Shown here one piece after another: positions 12,871 through 24,609 of a DNA stretch of 64,000 nt (position 1 is its first letter; the number at the start of each line of letters is the position of its first letter). The stretch spans positions 1-64,000 of the forward strand of contig JAXGGA010002211.1 in NCBI GenBank assembly GCA_038373865.1, written 5' to 3'. Position numbers and translations under genes: made by a program. The notes below the pieces were generated by a model, which saw nothing but the letters and a program-made list of their open reading frames with translations, did not search any database and was not told where the DNA came from. The stretch comes from Uloborus plumipes. Taxonomy: Eukaryota; Arthropoda; Arachnida; Araneae; Uloboridae.

Positions 12871-14814
12871 TAGGGTGAGTTCTGGTAAGTGCGTACCCTT
12901 TTTTTCAAAGTTCATGTTCTCAAGGATGCTGCTCTGTTGAAAAATCTTGTACACTCACAATTTTTTTTTAGTTTTCTTTCCAGATCCTTTACAAAGATTT
13001 TCAAGTATATAATATGTCAAATAAACCATAAGCATAGGTTTTGTGACCTGGTTTATGACACCTATTCTAAGGTACGCACTTTCCCTACCTGGCGGGGTAA
13101 GTGCGTCCACCTTAAATTACGTGAATATGAGCAGGAAAAAACTTCTGGCACATATTAAATATGTTAGGTTGTTGCCTTGGGATAATTCCTAATACTAGAG
13201 ATCAGCACTTGCTTGCATGGCTAAAACGCAACTTGCGAACATCTGTAAGTTGAAGATTGAGAGAATTGTGTTCGTGATTCTTCCTCTCGGTAAGGCATCG
13301 GACTCGTGTCCGAAAGGACCCGGGTTCGATCCCAGCCGATCAAAGATCCACCGTCTTGATTAATGGTGACTGGGAGGCGTTAAAAATGTCGTGGTCACAA
13401 AGTCCTCCAAGTGAAACGATACCTCTGGGGGTGCTAGGGCCTATGGTTTGCTCGACTCTAGGTTCTGGTTCAAAATTAAGAACAGAGCGCTCTTCAGGGC
13501 CCTATCCCGGTTAAACCACTAAGCTGGTAGGTACGGGGGACCCTGGAGGGTGAAATGTCCTTTTAATAAGACCAAGTGAGCAAATGTAAGTTGTTTTTAT
13601 TTAGTAATAATCATTAATAGTCTACATAGTTTATTTTGGTTTAATACATTAACCTGTCTGTGTTTAAGCCAAGGTTCGCACTTACCCCTTCTTAAATGTA
13701 AGATGAGACATGTGCGTCCAATAACGTTGCTGTAAGTGTGTACCCCTGTGATTTTCTTTAATTCTATTTGTATGGTAGATCGTTAGGTGACCTGAGTGAA
13801 CAATTCGCTTTTTTTCTTTTTTTAAAAATAAATACGGTTTTAAAATATTTTTCTTATTAGAATCAGCAGCAGTAAGAAAAAACACAAAATAAAGAGGAAA
13901 AAAAAAAATAATAGTTGATCATGATATGATACTTGTACTTTTTTTTCTTGTACATTGAAATAGTTTTTCACAAGGTGTTCTTAATTTTCTTAAATATAAT
14001 TTATTCATTACTCCACCTTCGCTTTTTGAATCAGTTGGTTCCTTATTTAGTGTTTCACTTAATTTCATTGCTTCATTTGTCATTCTGGTTTAAATTAAGT
14101 ATAGCTTATGATCGCTATTTTCAACGAAAAATTTACTAACTGATATCTAAAAGCCAATATATTTCAGAGGTAATGAATAAAATTGAAATCTTATGCCGCA
14201 TTCAATGTAAATATAAATACTTGATGGAAATGACGTCGGATTTATAATCGGCTTATAAAAGAGTTATAAGCAAAATTAAAGGTGAATTACGAGAGTCGGA
14301 TTTTCCACGTAATGGTACACACTTGCCTCATCATAATGGTACGCACTTGCTCCGCATAATAGTACGCATATGCCTCATGATAGTGGTACGCACTTGCCCC
14401 ATCATAATGGTACGCACTTACCCCCACATTACTTTAAAGAAAGGGAAAGTGCGTACCGTCATATAAACAAATTTTAGTTAGAGTATTTGATCAAAATACC
14501 TCATGTATGTTATTAGAAGCTATTACTCAAAAGAAGCAACTTGCTTTTCTTGACTTCAATTGCTTGGTATGACTACAAGAGAAACTGAAAGAAAACCTTC
14601 TCAATCTTTACTTTAGAGTTTTTTTTAAGACATTTAAGTTGTCTCTGATTGTATTTCGTCTATTGAATCCTGTCCTGAATTCTACCTATTGAAATTATCA
14701 TTAGACAGTTATCTAACATAGTCGATGTGTTGCAGAAGCCACTTCAGGACAGTATTCATTTAATTCCCAGTGGACGCACTTACCCCGTGGACGCACTTAC
14801 CAGAACTCACCCTA
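12871..14814. mobile_element. TA-flanked TIR element with iterated 'taagtgcgtacc' motif
   Basis: The ends are perfect inverted repeats reading TAGGGTGAGTTCTGGTAAGT from each side. Both ends carry TA, consistent with a Tc1/mariner-type TA target. The interior has the core 'taagtgcgtacc', or its complement 'ggtacgcacttac', at least ten times in both orientations. Copies lie near 12884, 13091, 13676, 13732, a cluster at 14310-14450, and 14770-14805. No transposase frame survives, so it appears non-autonomous. A SINE copy is nested at about 13284-13553. Confidence 0.8.
13284..13553 (+). mobile_element. tRNA-derived SINE, copy 1 (5' eroded)
   Basis: It contains a pol III B box ('gggttcgatccc' at about 13322) and remains of the A-box side ('ctcggtaaggcatcgg'). 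A shared body follows ('gtggtcacaaagtcctccaa', 'cagagcgctcttcagggcc', 'gtacgggggaccctgg') that matches the fuller copy at 34285-34568. It lies inside the TIR element 12871-14814, so it inserted after that element or was carried by it. Confidence 0.9.
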
Positions 14815-15099
14815 ATGTAAAATAGTTTTAAAACATGAATAAATGTTGTATTTTTAGACATTAAGAGAGATTTTTAGTTATAAGCCTGCATTTATGGCTT
14901 ACAAACGCTCGAAAAAAGCGCTTAAAAGTTGAAATTTTGATTTGGGAAGATAAAAAACTAATTCTGTGCTAAAAATTCATATTTTATAATAAAAATTTAC
15001 TTTTCACTGCATTACAAGATAAAGAGATCGTCTTTTATCTTTCTCTCGCCTACAATGAGCCAGATTGAAAAAAAGTATTTTCTAGTTCCAATTATCTTT

Positions 15100-15770
15100 T
15101 TAAGGCTACAGTGTACAAATGAAATTTATTTTTTCAATTATTGATTTATATGTCTAAAACTTTGTGTGCTTATATTATTGTATATTTACTACATCTAAAA
15201 GCATAAAAAACACAAATTAGTGCAAAAACAATGAATACTTTTTTTCAAATTTCAAATTTAAATATTTTTTTACAAAATTTCAAAATATTCCAGGCGTCGC
15301 AATTTTTTTTCAAACTTTGAATTTCCACTTAATTTCCAAACATTAGGCATGATTGCATAAAACAATGCATTACATGCAATGTTTTATGTGATAGTTTATA
15401 AAAGATGGCTGAAAATGAAAATTTATATGATTTTTTCAACTGAAAATTTTTATTTTCAGCCATCTTTTATAAATTATCTCATAAAACATTGCATATAATG
15501 CATTGTTTTGTGCCATCATGCCTAATGATTGGAAATTAAGTGGAAATTCAAAGTTTGAAAAAAAATCGTGACGCCTGGAACATTTTGAAATTTTGTTAAA
15601 AAAATATTTAAATTTGAAATTTGAAGAAAAGTATTCATTGTTTTTGCACTAATTTGTGTTTTTTATGCTTTTAGATGTCGTAAATATACAATAATACAAG
15701 CACACAAAGTTTTAGACATATAAATCAATAATTGAAAAAAATCAATTTTATTTGTCCACTGTAGCCTTAA
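15100..15770. repeat. 0.67-kb palindromic (fold-back) MITE
   Basis: The whole block is an inverted repeat centred near 15438, with arms of about 330 bases at high identity. The outer ends read 'ttaaggctacagtg' and 'cactgtagccttaa', giving a TTAA (or inner TA) at both borders. The central part contains 'ttttcagccatcttttata' and its complement. No coding capacity. A transcript across it would form a very long hairpin. Confidence 0.92.
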
Positions 15771-16394
15771 TATAATAAGCAGTAACACATAATTATAACA
15801 TTTATGCCTAAAAAAGGTTCATATAAGGCAGCCAGAAGCAAAGTACCAAAATTAAAAATTTAGAATAGTGAAGTAAATGGTAGGAGTCGGAAGTACACGG
15901 TAGGAGAACCTCTGATCTCTTTTGGGGCAAGAGATGGTACTAGTAGTCCTAGTAAATGCTGATCTATAGCATGACTCAGAAAACTTTTTACAGTGCAAGA
16001 CTACCCAAGGTCTAATCTTTAAACGTGTTTCCTCAAAACTTGATTTTTTTCTTTTTACATACCTCTTTGCTACTCATTGCCGTATACAAAATAGCATGAT
16101 TTATTATTCCACACTTCTGCGAATTGTTATTTTAGTAATACAGCAATCATGGAGGGAGAAGGTCAGGATAAAATATGGTGCACTGAGAGGGGATACACCC
16201 CTTAGAGGCCTTGCATTTAACATTATTGGCAATCCTAAAGATTGTTTTGACTACAAAAATTCCTTGTAGATGGTAATTCTAAGCTGCGTTATTGGGTAAT
16301 TGGTAAAGAAAACTGAATTAACCTTTCTCAAGATTTTCGTCCCTGTTTCGGAAAAAATAAAGAGCCAAACATTGAAAATTTTAACAGTGGGCCT

Positions 16395-16544
16395 ATATCT
16401 GTACCTCAGAACCAGACTAACGTAAGTCCCTTTTCGTCATTTTTCGGTAGAGGGGAAAAACGACTGTCGAACACATCGTTTTTCCCCTCTACTGAAAAAT
16501 GACGAAAATGGACTTACAATAGTCTGGTTCTGAGGTACAGATAT
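16395..16544. repeat. 150-bp palindromic MITE
   Basis: Inverted arms of about 68 bases start at 'atatctgtacctcagaacca' and end at its complement. Each arm includes a 'gtagaggggaaaaacga' segment, and about 12 bases are unpaired in the middle. A few mismatches only. Confidence 0.92.
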
Positions 16545-17844
16545 TTCCTCTTGCCCCCCTCCCCCCCCCTACTCTCCGTATAAACATGCGGGTACGCCCT
16601 TTAGACCTTTAAACATGCGTACTTAAATAAAATAAATGAAAAAAAAAACTGTAAATTATACTCTGATTATGATTTTTGTTTCGATTTTACAAAATTTTAG
16701 GCTCTGAACTTTAGGTGTCCCCCATAATTGGCCCACTGCTCTATTCAAGTGGAAACTTGAAGAGTGAGCACGCCTTCCGGAGAGGATTAGTGTCAATCAA
16801 AAGGGGGAGAGGGCAAGATAGGGAAAATTAGGGATTTTCCCTGGTGAACCTTTCCCCTTCCCTACCACGTGCTGATCATCTTGGATTACCATTCCTCCAT
16901 ACTGCAAGTGCTAGTACTAAAATGGAGTTCGGTTTTATTGATTCGGAAAGAGGAGGAAAATTTTAGTATGCAGCGATTTTATGTTTCGTATACATTCACG
17001 AAAAAATGATAAGTAGTATTAGAAGTGCACAAACCGTTTGTGCGCAGCCAGAATAACGTTAATAGGCAATAACATGGTGAACCACCGTGGTAATCACAAT
17101 CACGAGCCGGACACTGCAAAAAAAATTAGGAAGACCTTCTACAACACCCTGAAGAAAAGAAGTGCGACTGAGCCAATTCCTCAAGGGTCCCCATTTAAGG
17201 TACATTTGGGGAAATTAAAAATCTCCAAAAAAGTTTAGCATTTCATACCGTTTTTAATAGCTTCATTTAGAAATGATTTACATTTTTCATGTTGCTGACT
17301 AAATATACTATAATGTCATTTATTTCAAAGACAATACTTTCTACACTAATAACAAAAAAGAATAGTGTCATCATCCATTAATATCTGGAGAAACACATTC
17401 AAACAATTGAGAAAATAAACTGCCTACAAAACGACTATTTCATTTCTGAGCTCGTCCGAGATTCGTTACTGTTTAGTAATGTTACATTAAAAAAAAAATA
17501 ATAATAAATTCGCAGCATTCATTTCGATTGTACTTTTTGAAGAACGACCATTAGAAAGAAATAAAATTGTGAAAAGATAGAAGAAAATCAATCAGTACGA
17601 TTTTAATGATAAAATCGTTAACGTGTGTTTACCCAGGCTTGTTTGCAGGGGCGTGCTTAGAGTTTTAGCGGCCCTGTGCGAAATTTGTTTGAAAAATAAT
17701 TATTTATTTATTATTTATTTCCTATCTCCTAAAACATAATACATATAAATTATTATACACCGCAACAAGCACTAATCCCAGCACATAAAAACCGGCAACT
17801 CTTTCTACGAAGAGTGTTAACAGGAGGACAAGAAATTTCATTAG

Positions 17845-18026
17845 TACAGTCGACGCTCGATATAACGACCGTCTCGGTCCTATATAGAAAACAGTCTTTA
17901 TAACGAGTGGTCGCTATAAGGGGTAGAACATAGAGTATATTAGGATACAGTTGGGGGTTTTATCACCGGTCGTTATATTAGGATGGTCTTTATAACGAGA
18001 AGTCGTTATAACGAGCGTCGACTGTA
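17845..18026. mobile_element. pogo/Tigger-like MITE
   Basis: A 182-bp element with inverted ends 'tacagtcgacgctcg' and 'cgagcgtcgactgta', each starting in TA. The 'tataacga' repeats near the ends are typical of pogo-superfamily termini. No transposase. Just upstream, 'caggggcgtgcttag' at 17647 looks like an orphan hAT-type end. Confidence 0.8.
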
Positions 18027-18359
18027 TTCATTCCCAAAGCGAGAGCTAAATCTTTCACTACAATTTTAGAATTTTAGGACGGATACAAAGGAATGACGAT
18101 CACTTCAGTGAGGGGCCCTACGTCGGCACTTTTACGATATTTAATCTTAAAATATGAAATTTTACGCAATTTTCTTTTATGTTTTCGTTGGGGTGAGGGC
18201 TAATCTCTCCGAATATGTTTTGAAATTGAATACAAAAAAAAAGCCGGGGGGGGGGAGAGGATTGGCACAATTTCAGTCCGTTTTTGGTGACATTTGGGAC
18301 AGAAATAATGTTCGGAACTCTTCCCTGAAACATTTTTTGAAATTGTAATTCTAAAAAAA

Positions 18360-19195
18360 AAAAAAAAAAGCAATTTTTAGACGATCTTTGGTGATGCCAG
18401 GAAAAAAGAAGTTGGGGAACACAAACGCAAATATTCTTTTCCTACAATTTCTCGGTATAGTTCAAAAAAAAAAAAACCCGTAATTTTAGATGATTTCGAT
18501 GACATTAGGGGCTAACGGAGGATTCAAGTCAATAGATCTCTGATGATGTCAAGAGGACAGAAGTAGGGGGGCACAACCCGGCGAATTCTCTTTCCACAAT
18601 TTTTCGATATCGAAGTTTAGAAACTAAAAAAAAAAAAAAAAAGGAATTTTTAGACGATCTTTGGTGATGCCAGGAAAAAAGAAGTTGGGGAACACAAACC
18701 CAAATATTCTTTTCCTACAATTTTTCGATATAGTTCAAAAAAAAAAAACCGTAATTTTAGATGATTTCGATGACATTAGGGGCTAACGGAGGATTCAAGT
18801 CAATAGATCTCTGATGATGTCAAGAGGACAGAAGTAGGGGGCACAACCCGGCGAATTCTCTTTCCACAATTTTTCTATATCGAAGTTTAGAAGCTAAAAA
18901 AAAAAAAAAAGCAATTTTTAGACGATCTTTGGTGATGCCAGGAAAAAAGAAGTTGGGGAACACAAACCCAAATATTCTTTTCCTACAATTTTTCGATATA
19001 GTTCAAAAAAAAAAAAACAAAAAAACCGTAATTTTAGATGATTTCGATGACATTAGGGGCTAACGGAGGATTCAAGTCAATAGATCTCTGATGATGTCAA
19101 GAGGACAGAAGTAGGGGGGCACAACCCGGCGAATTCTCTTACCACAATTTTTCGATATCGAAGTTTAGAAGCTAAAAAAAAAAAGGAATTTTAAA
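18360..19195 (+). repeat. ~270-bp tandem array, about three copies
   Basis: Units start at about 18378, 18652 and 18919, marked by 'tagacgatctttggtgatgc'. Each contains a poly-A tract, 'gatttcgatgacattagggg', 'gatgatgtcaagaggacag' and another poly-A tract. Copies are nearly identical except for poly-A length and a few bases, so expansion is recent. Confidence 0.9.
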
Positions 19196-19414
19196 TGACT
19201 GTGATGATATTAAGAAAAGGGCGGATTCAGGTTAAACTCCGTAAGTGTTTCAGAATTAAAGACTGAAATTTTTGAATTCAACAGATGTAAACCACGGTAC
19301 GCAGTTAAGGGTAAGTAAAAAAAAATTTTTAAAAAATTGCCCCTCCCTTGAGAAATTTTTAGATCCGCCCTTGAGAATTTCAAAGTCAGTGTTTCTGAAC
19401 TTTTCTATAAAAAA

Positions 19415-20185
19415 ATCTGGTATGGACCCCACACTACTTCCTTTTACGTGTAAATTTCTTAGTAGTTGCCTTAAGTGTTAAAAAAAGTGCTTGGAGTGAG
19501 CAAGGTAACAATTCAAATATTTACTCCCCTAATCTGCCACGAAACAATGCAAAAAATATTTTACAATGGTTAATTTTCTAAATATTGCTGATTTTAAGAT
19601 CATTCAGTAAATTTTTCCAAAATATCGCCAAGTTGAACCCAAATTCAAAAAATAATTTTTTCTCCAAATTTGTCGCTAACTTGGCGATATGTCGCCATAT
19701 TGGCGTCAAACACTTGGCGACCAAATGCTTGGCGACATATCGCCAAGTGATCGCGCCAATTCATATCACTTGAGTCTGCATTGAAATTAACACTGATTTA
19801 CCCCAAAAAAGGGGTAAAACACCCCCTTGGGAACATTCGAATGCAACCACAAGGGGAGGTGGACAACTGGACCATCCTCAGAGCCTACATACCAAGCTAG
19901 AAGTTTCTACGGCATATAGTTTTTGAGTTATGCGACCCACATACATACATACATCCGCACATACAGACATCACGAGAAAACTCGTCGTAATTAACTCGGG
20001 GGTGGTTGAAAAATATTTTTCGGCTGCTTATATGTTGATAGGTACATATGCACGTGCTGACAGGTCGAAAAAACTACTGAACATTCATTCGGGGGTGAGC
20101 AAAATCAAAATTTAGACTCAAATTTGAGTGATTTTTTTTTTCGCGATCACAGTACTTCCTTTACTGAGTAAAAGGAAGTAAAAAA
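19415..20185 (+). repeat. dispersed repeat D, copy 1
   Basis: It begins near 'ggaccccacactacttcctt' and ends with a small hairpin, 'acttcctttactgagtaaaaggaagt'. It shares blocks with 59575-60210 and, for its 3' part, with 20560-20900: 'gaacattc', 'taattaactcggg', 'aacattcattcgg(g/a)ggtgag', 'acttcctttac'. A separate hairpin of 'cttggcgatatgtcgcc' and its complement sits at 19680-19747. Confidence 0.65.
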
Positions 20186-20559
20186 ATAAGCGTTAAAGCA
20201 ACAATAAGCAAGTTCTTATATCTAATTACATGTGTGTGCGAGAGTAGGAAACCAAATAAATTAAAACGGCACCTAGGAGCAACATGCCAAAATATGGTTG
20301 ACAAACCATATCAAGAAATTAACTATACCGAACAACACTTTCCATACCGATAAGGGGAGCATTGTCGAAGATTTGTAAATTTCAAATTCAACCCCCTCCC
20401 CCTTTATCCTATACAGTTGGAAATGCTTTACTGATTACAAAAATACAATTTTTTTCTGTATCATCAAAATTGAGTAAACTCTAGCATTTTAATTGTTTTG
20501 AACCGTAAGCCATTACATCGCATGAACGAAGAATTCAGCAACTCGTTTTTATTATCATT

Positions 20560-20900
20560 TTGAGAATATATCTCTCAGCTGCCAAAGGGAGGAGCATAAC
20601 AAGATACTACACATACCCTGTACACTGTACACAAAACGTTAACCTTCCACTGTCAGTTTTTGAAATATACAATTTACACACAAACACATATACTAACGTA
20701 TACATACAGACTTCACGAGAAAACTCACATTACTTCAATCGGTGATGGTCAAAATGGATATTTCGGCTGCCCGTACATTGATTGGTACACATTCACTTGC
20801 AGATTGCAGATGAGCAGAAATACAGCTGAATGTACTTTTAAGGGTGCGTAAAATGAAAATTTAGGCAAATTTGTGCAACAATTTTTTTTGCACATGTATT
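20560..20900 (+). repeat. dispersed repeat D, partial copy 2
   Basis: It shares 'acttcacgagaaaactca', 'ggatatttcggctgcc' and 'aaaatttaggc' blocks with copy 1, but with considerable divergence and without the terminal hairpin. Confidence 0.55.
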
Positions 20901-22400
20901 AAGTCCTGTAGTTCTTATAAGGAATTTAAAGAACATTTATTCAAAATATGTGCTAGACTAAAAAAAAACTTAGATCAAACTACGACATTAACTAATATTG
21001 AAAACAATGAGGTTATGAAGCAAATGATATATGAATCAAGAAGGTGAAGGTCTGAAGTTATTTTTTTACCAATGGAGCAAAAAAGCTTTAAAAAAACAAA
21101 TTGCCGAATTATAATAGCAACGTAAGTAAAAATAATTGCATGATAAAAAAGATGAAATAAAATAAAACGAAACTCCAATACGCTTGTCTCCCAAAATCAA
21201 AAAGACTTTTGGATCAAAGGAACAAAATATTCGAAATTATTAGAGCTTTAGTTTTTTTTTTAATTCTTTTTGTAACTTATTTTTATTTTTCTCTTACATG
21301 AAACCTCTCTATAATGGCGCAAATCATCTTCGAATTTTCCGTCGGTCCTTCGAAAGAACCAATGACGAACGAACCGCAGAAATTCAAGTTAAAATGTAGG
21401 GATTTCCTGCACGTGGTATAAGCGCATGAAGTCCTGCTAAAAATCCTACCCCAAAATGATTTCCCCTACGGTTTCCCCCAAGTTCCAAGAAAACAGTAGG
21501 TGTTCAGTTTACTCTTCCAGCACCTATTGTCACTCCTTATCTCCTATTCCTTTCCATTCATGGTGACAGGTCGCGATAGATAAGGCTTGGGCGAATTATG
21601 GGTAGAACCGAACTTTAAGTGTCCATCAAGTGTCCATCCCCCTGTGCCCCCCGACGCTACGCTTATGTGTACATGGGGAGTGACATTTCTCATCGCTGAT
21701 TAGCAGAGATGTCATTCAGTTTTTGAAAGTTTTTTTTCTCTTTTAATATGTAAAGACATTAGTTTTTTCAAAGTGTCGGATAAGATGATAAACGGGCAAT
21801 CCATTTGTCATCTTACCCGTAAAACCGTTCGTCTTCGTACTCAATCTGCTGTTTTCGTTTTCAGTTGTTTTTCAGTAGTACTACAATCTATAGTCAATAT
21901 TTTACACCACTCATGGTTGTACATTACAACTTGTATTTCAAAAATAATTAGTGGAAGAAAAAAAATACCGCCAAATATTGATTCTACATGTTGTACAGTC
22001 AAAAAATTACAATCGCAGGCAAGAAAAATCTTTCTTGATGGTTACGACTCGCAAAATCTCTTCCGACATCAGTTGCAGTGAATTTCGTTACAGAATACCT
22101 CAGAACCAAAAAGTACTTCGGCAGATGTTGATATCAATGAAAGAACTACAAAATGCTAAATTCTTCATTTTACTCTATAATTCATAGGTATCTATCACCT
22201 ACTCCTGATAATAAAAAAAGAGCAAATATCTAGGACACGTTTAAAAAGGCACAGACACTTCAAACTGTCATAGATGATTTATTTCCCAACTATCATGGCT
22301 CAATTTTTAGGAAAGTGAAGCGATAGTCAAAATTTGAAACGACGAGTATTTCCTGCTTCAACTGTAGTAGTCAACTGAAGTAGTAACCTTCAATTAATTT
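20900..22400. other. gene-free DNA with weakly coding-like patch
   Basis: No gene can be supported. A single unit of repeat family B is at about 21698-21722. Two overlapping frames at 21773-22081 and 21951-22187 cover a less simple sequence that could be a frameshifted relic, but no family is recognised. Confidence 0.35.
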
Positions 22401-22408
22401 CTGAGCAT

Positions 22409-22552
22409 GGGCCCTGCTCCACATCAGCGTAAAACGCGACCAAAACCGAAGGCAGAAACCGAAAATCAGGGTACTTTCCATAGGAACACTATTTAATCCA
22501 TTTTACGTTTCTGCCTTATTTTTCTGCTTTACATCAATGTGGAGCAGGGCCC
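22409..22552. repeat. 144-bp palindromic MITE
   Basis: Ends are 'gggccctgctccacatcagc' and a matching inverted copy ('acatcaatgtggagcagggccc'). The arms diverge inwards. No matching target duplication was found. Confidence 0.8.
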
Positions 22553-22653
22553 TTAGAGTCGCGAATAGTTTCCTTCTTTGCACAAAATCCCCCAAATGAG
22601 ATTATGGAATGCACTGTGTCCAGAGTTCATGAGCGATGCTGGTTTCTTACGTT

Positions 22654-23341
22654 CAGTGGTCGGAAGTAGCGCGCTACAAGTAGCGAAACTACTGTAGTTG
22701 CTACATTTTTTAGTAGTTTGTAGTGTAGCGCACTACTTTAAAAAAAAAGTAGAGTAGAGAGTAGCGCGATACAAAAAAAAAAAATAGTAGTTTGTAGCGA
22801 TTTCTGGAAACTACTTTTAAATTAAAAAAATAAATAAATAAATGAAAAAATTAAAAAAAAAGAGAGAACGAAGGAAAAATCAAAGTTTAATTGACTCTGA
22901 CTAGTGCAAATCTCGCACGAGTACAACAGCGGACGCAATGAGAAATAAGAACCATAAAAATATGAGCTGATCCTTAGATACATCATTTTGACGAAATACA
23001 TTCTATCTGTTTGATATAATTGTTTCATTTGTTATCACACTTTTTATATTCCTTCAAGTAATTTTCATGCTCAATAGACAATTCCTAGTTCTATTCCATA
23101 TTCAAATGAGTTAATTTATTAATGTAAACCACATTTCGAATATTTTCGGCCAATCCTCAAACGGTGTTCGCTTTTTATTTATTTTTTTTTTTAAGTAGCG
23201 AAGTAGCGACTACATTTCAAAAGTAGTTTGTAGTCGCTACATTTACAAAAAAAGTAGTTGTAGTTGTAGTTAACTACATTTATAACAAAGTAGTTGTAGT
23301 TGTAGTTCGCTACAAAAGAAATGTAGGTTTTCCAACCACTG
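22654..23341. mobile_element. non-autonomous hAT element
   Basis: The 688-bp element runs from 'cagtggtcgg' to 'ccaaccactg' and is flanked by the perfect 8-bp target duplication CTTACGTT (22646-22653 and 23342-23349), diagnostic of the hAT superfamily. Both subterminal regions are filled with 'gtagttgtag', 'gtagcgcgctac' and 'gtagtttgtag' motifs in both orientations, the usual form of hAT transposase-binding arrays. The interior is A/T-rich with no transposase. Confidence 0.95.
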
Positions 23342-24609
23342 CTTACGTTGCAGAGAAAGTGGAATCAGCAGATTGAATACGCATTGCTTACTTTTCTCCA
23401 ATTAGAGTTCCTTCTAGGGATTTGAAGGAGCTTTATGGGAATAAAACTCTCCAACTCTCCGGAACTCTTCAACTAGAGTTTCATAGTGGGAAAGACCCTA
23501 TCGTACACTTAGTTTTCAAATTGCACTGTAACCTTTTCAAAAACTAAATTTAATAACCTGGAAAATAAACTGCAAAGCAACTTTTCTCTCATATTTATAT
23601 GCATACGTATTTTTTTTAAAAGCACTCTGTATGGTTTGACTACATATTTGCTGTAACGTAATTTGCGGAAAACCACACAATAAGACTAAAGTTTGCTATT
23701 AACCCATTAATGCCGGTCGGTACAAAAATATACCAACACGGAAAAGAAATATAACTTGTCCTTACATGGCTCTATCAGTCTAACAGTTCTGCATTTCACA
23801 TGGTAAATACTAACAGAAAGGAAACTATATATAATTTTCTCACCCTTGTCGAAAATGTGTGAGATAATAAGCTTAAAACTAGAATGAATGTCTTATTGAT
23901 GTTTTCAAAGTCGGCATTAATGGGTTAAAGCTACCTTTTTCTCGTCATCAGTATGTGCATATGGAGCAGCGTGGCAGGAGTGCCTATTAGTAGGGGGGCA
24001 TACTACATTCCGTGGGAAATTTGATGAGGAAATTGTGGGACCAATTTTAATGCATTCCTTATGGCCTATACAACTATGCCTCACCGGGTGTTTTTCTTAA
24101 ATTCGTGTCAGACGGCCTGTATGACGTCATCAATCCAAGATGGCGGCTATGCACTTTACACTGATAAGTATTTGCAATAATGTCTCAATTTTTAGGTATT
24201 TCGTGACAATTTTTGGTGAATTTACTTGTTTAATATTCTATTACTATTATTATTATGAGTTTACTTAAAATATTTATTTTATTTTTTTAATAACTATTTT
24301 TTTTTTAATTTTTCGGATAAATCTTTTTTTTTTATTTTGACATTTAGAATAAACTAGTTTAAAAGTACTTCGGGTGAATTTTCGCAGCAAAATACTGTTA
24401 ATTTTAAAACTAAAATTACTAAACCTTATTTCAGTTGAACCTCGTTAGTTCGAACACGCTTATAATGAATCACGGCTAAAGCGAACTACATTTGCGATCC
24501 TATAGTCCGTGGAGTTAGTGTAAAAATATTTCATTTCCGGATACCAGTCTGAAATTTTATGTGGGGCTTATATTCACATAGGAGGGCAAAAAAAAAAAGC
24601 CAGGAGACA

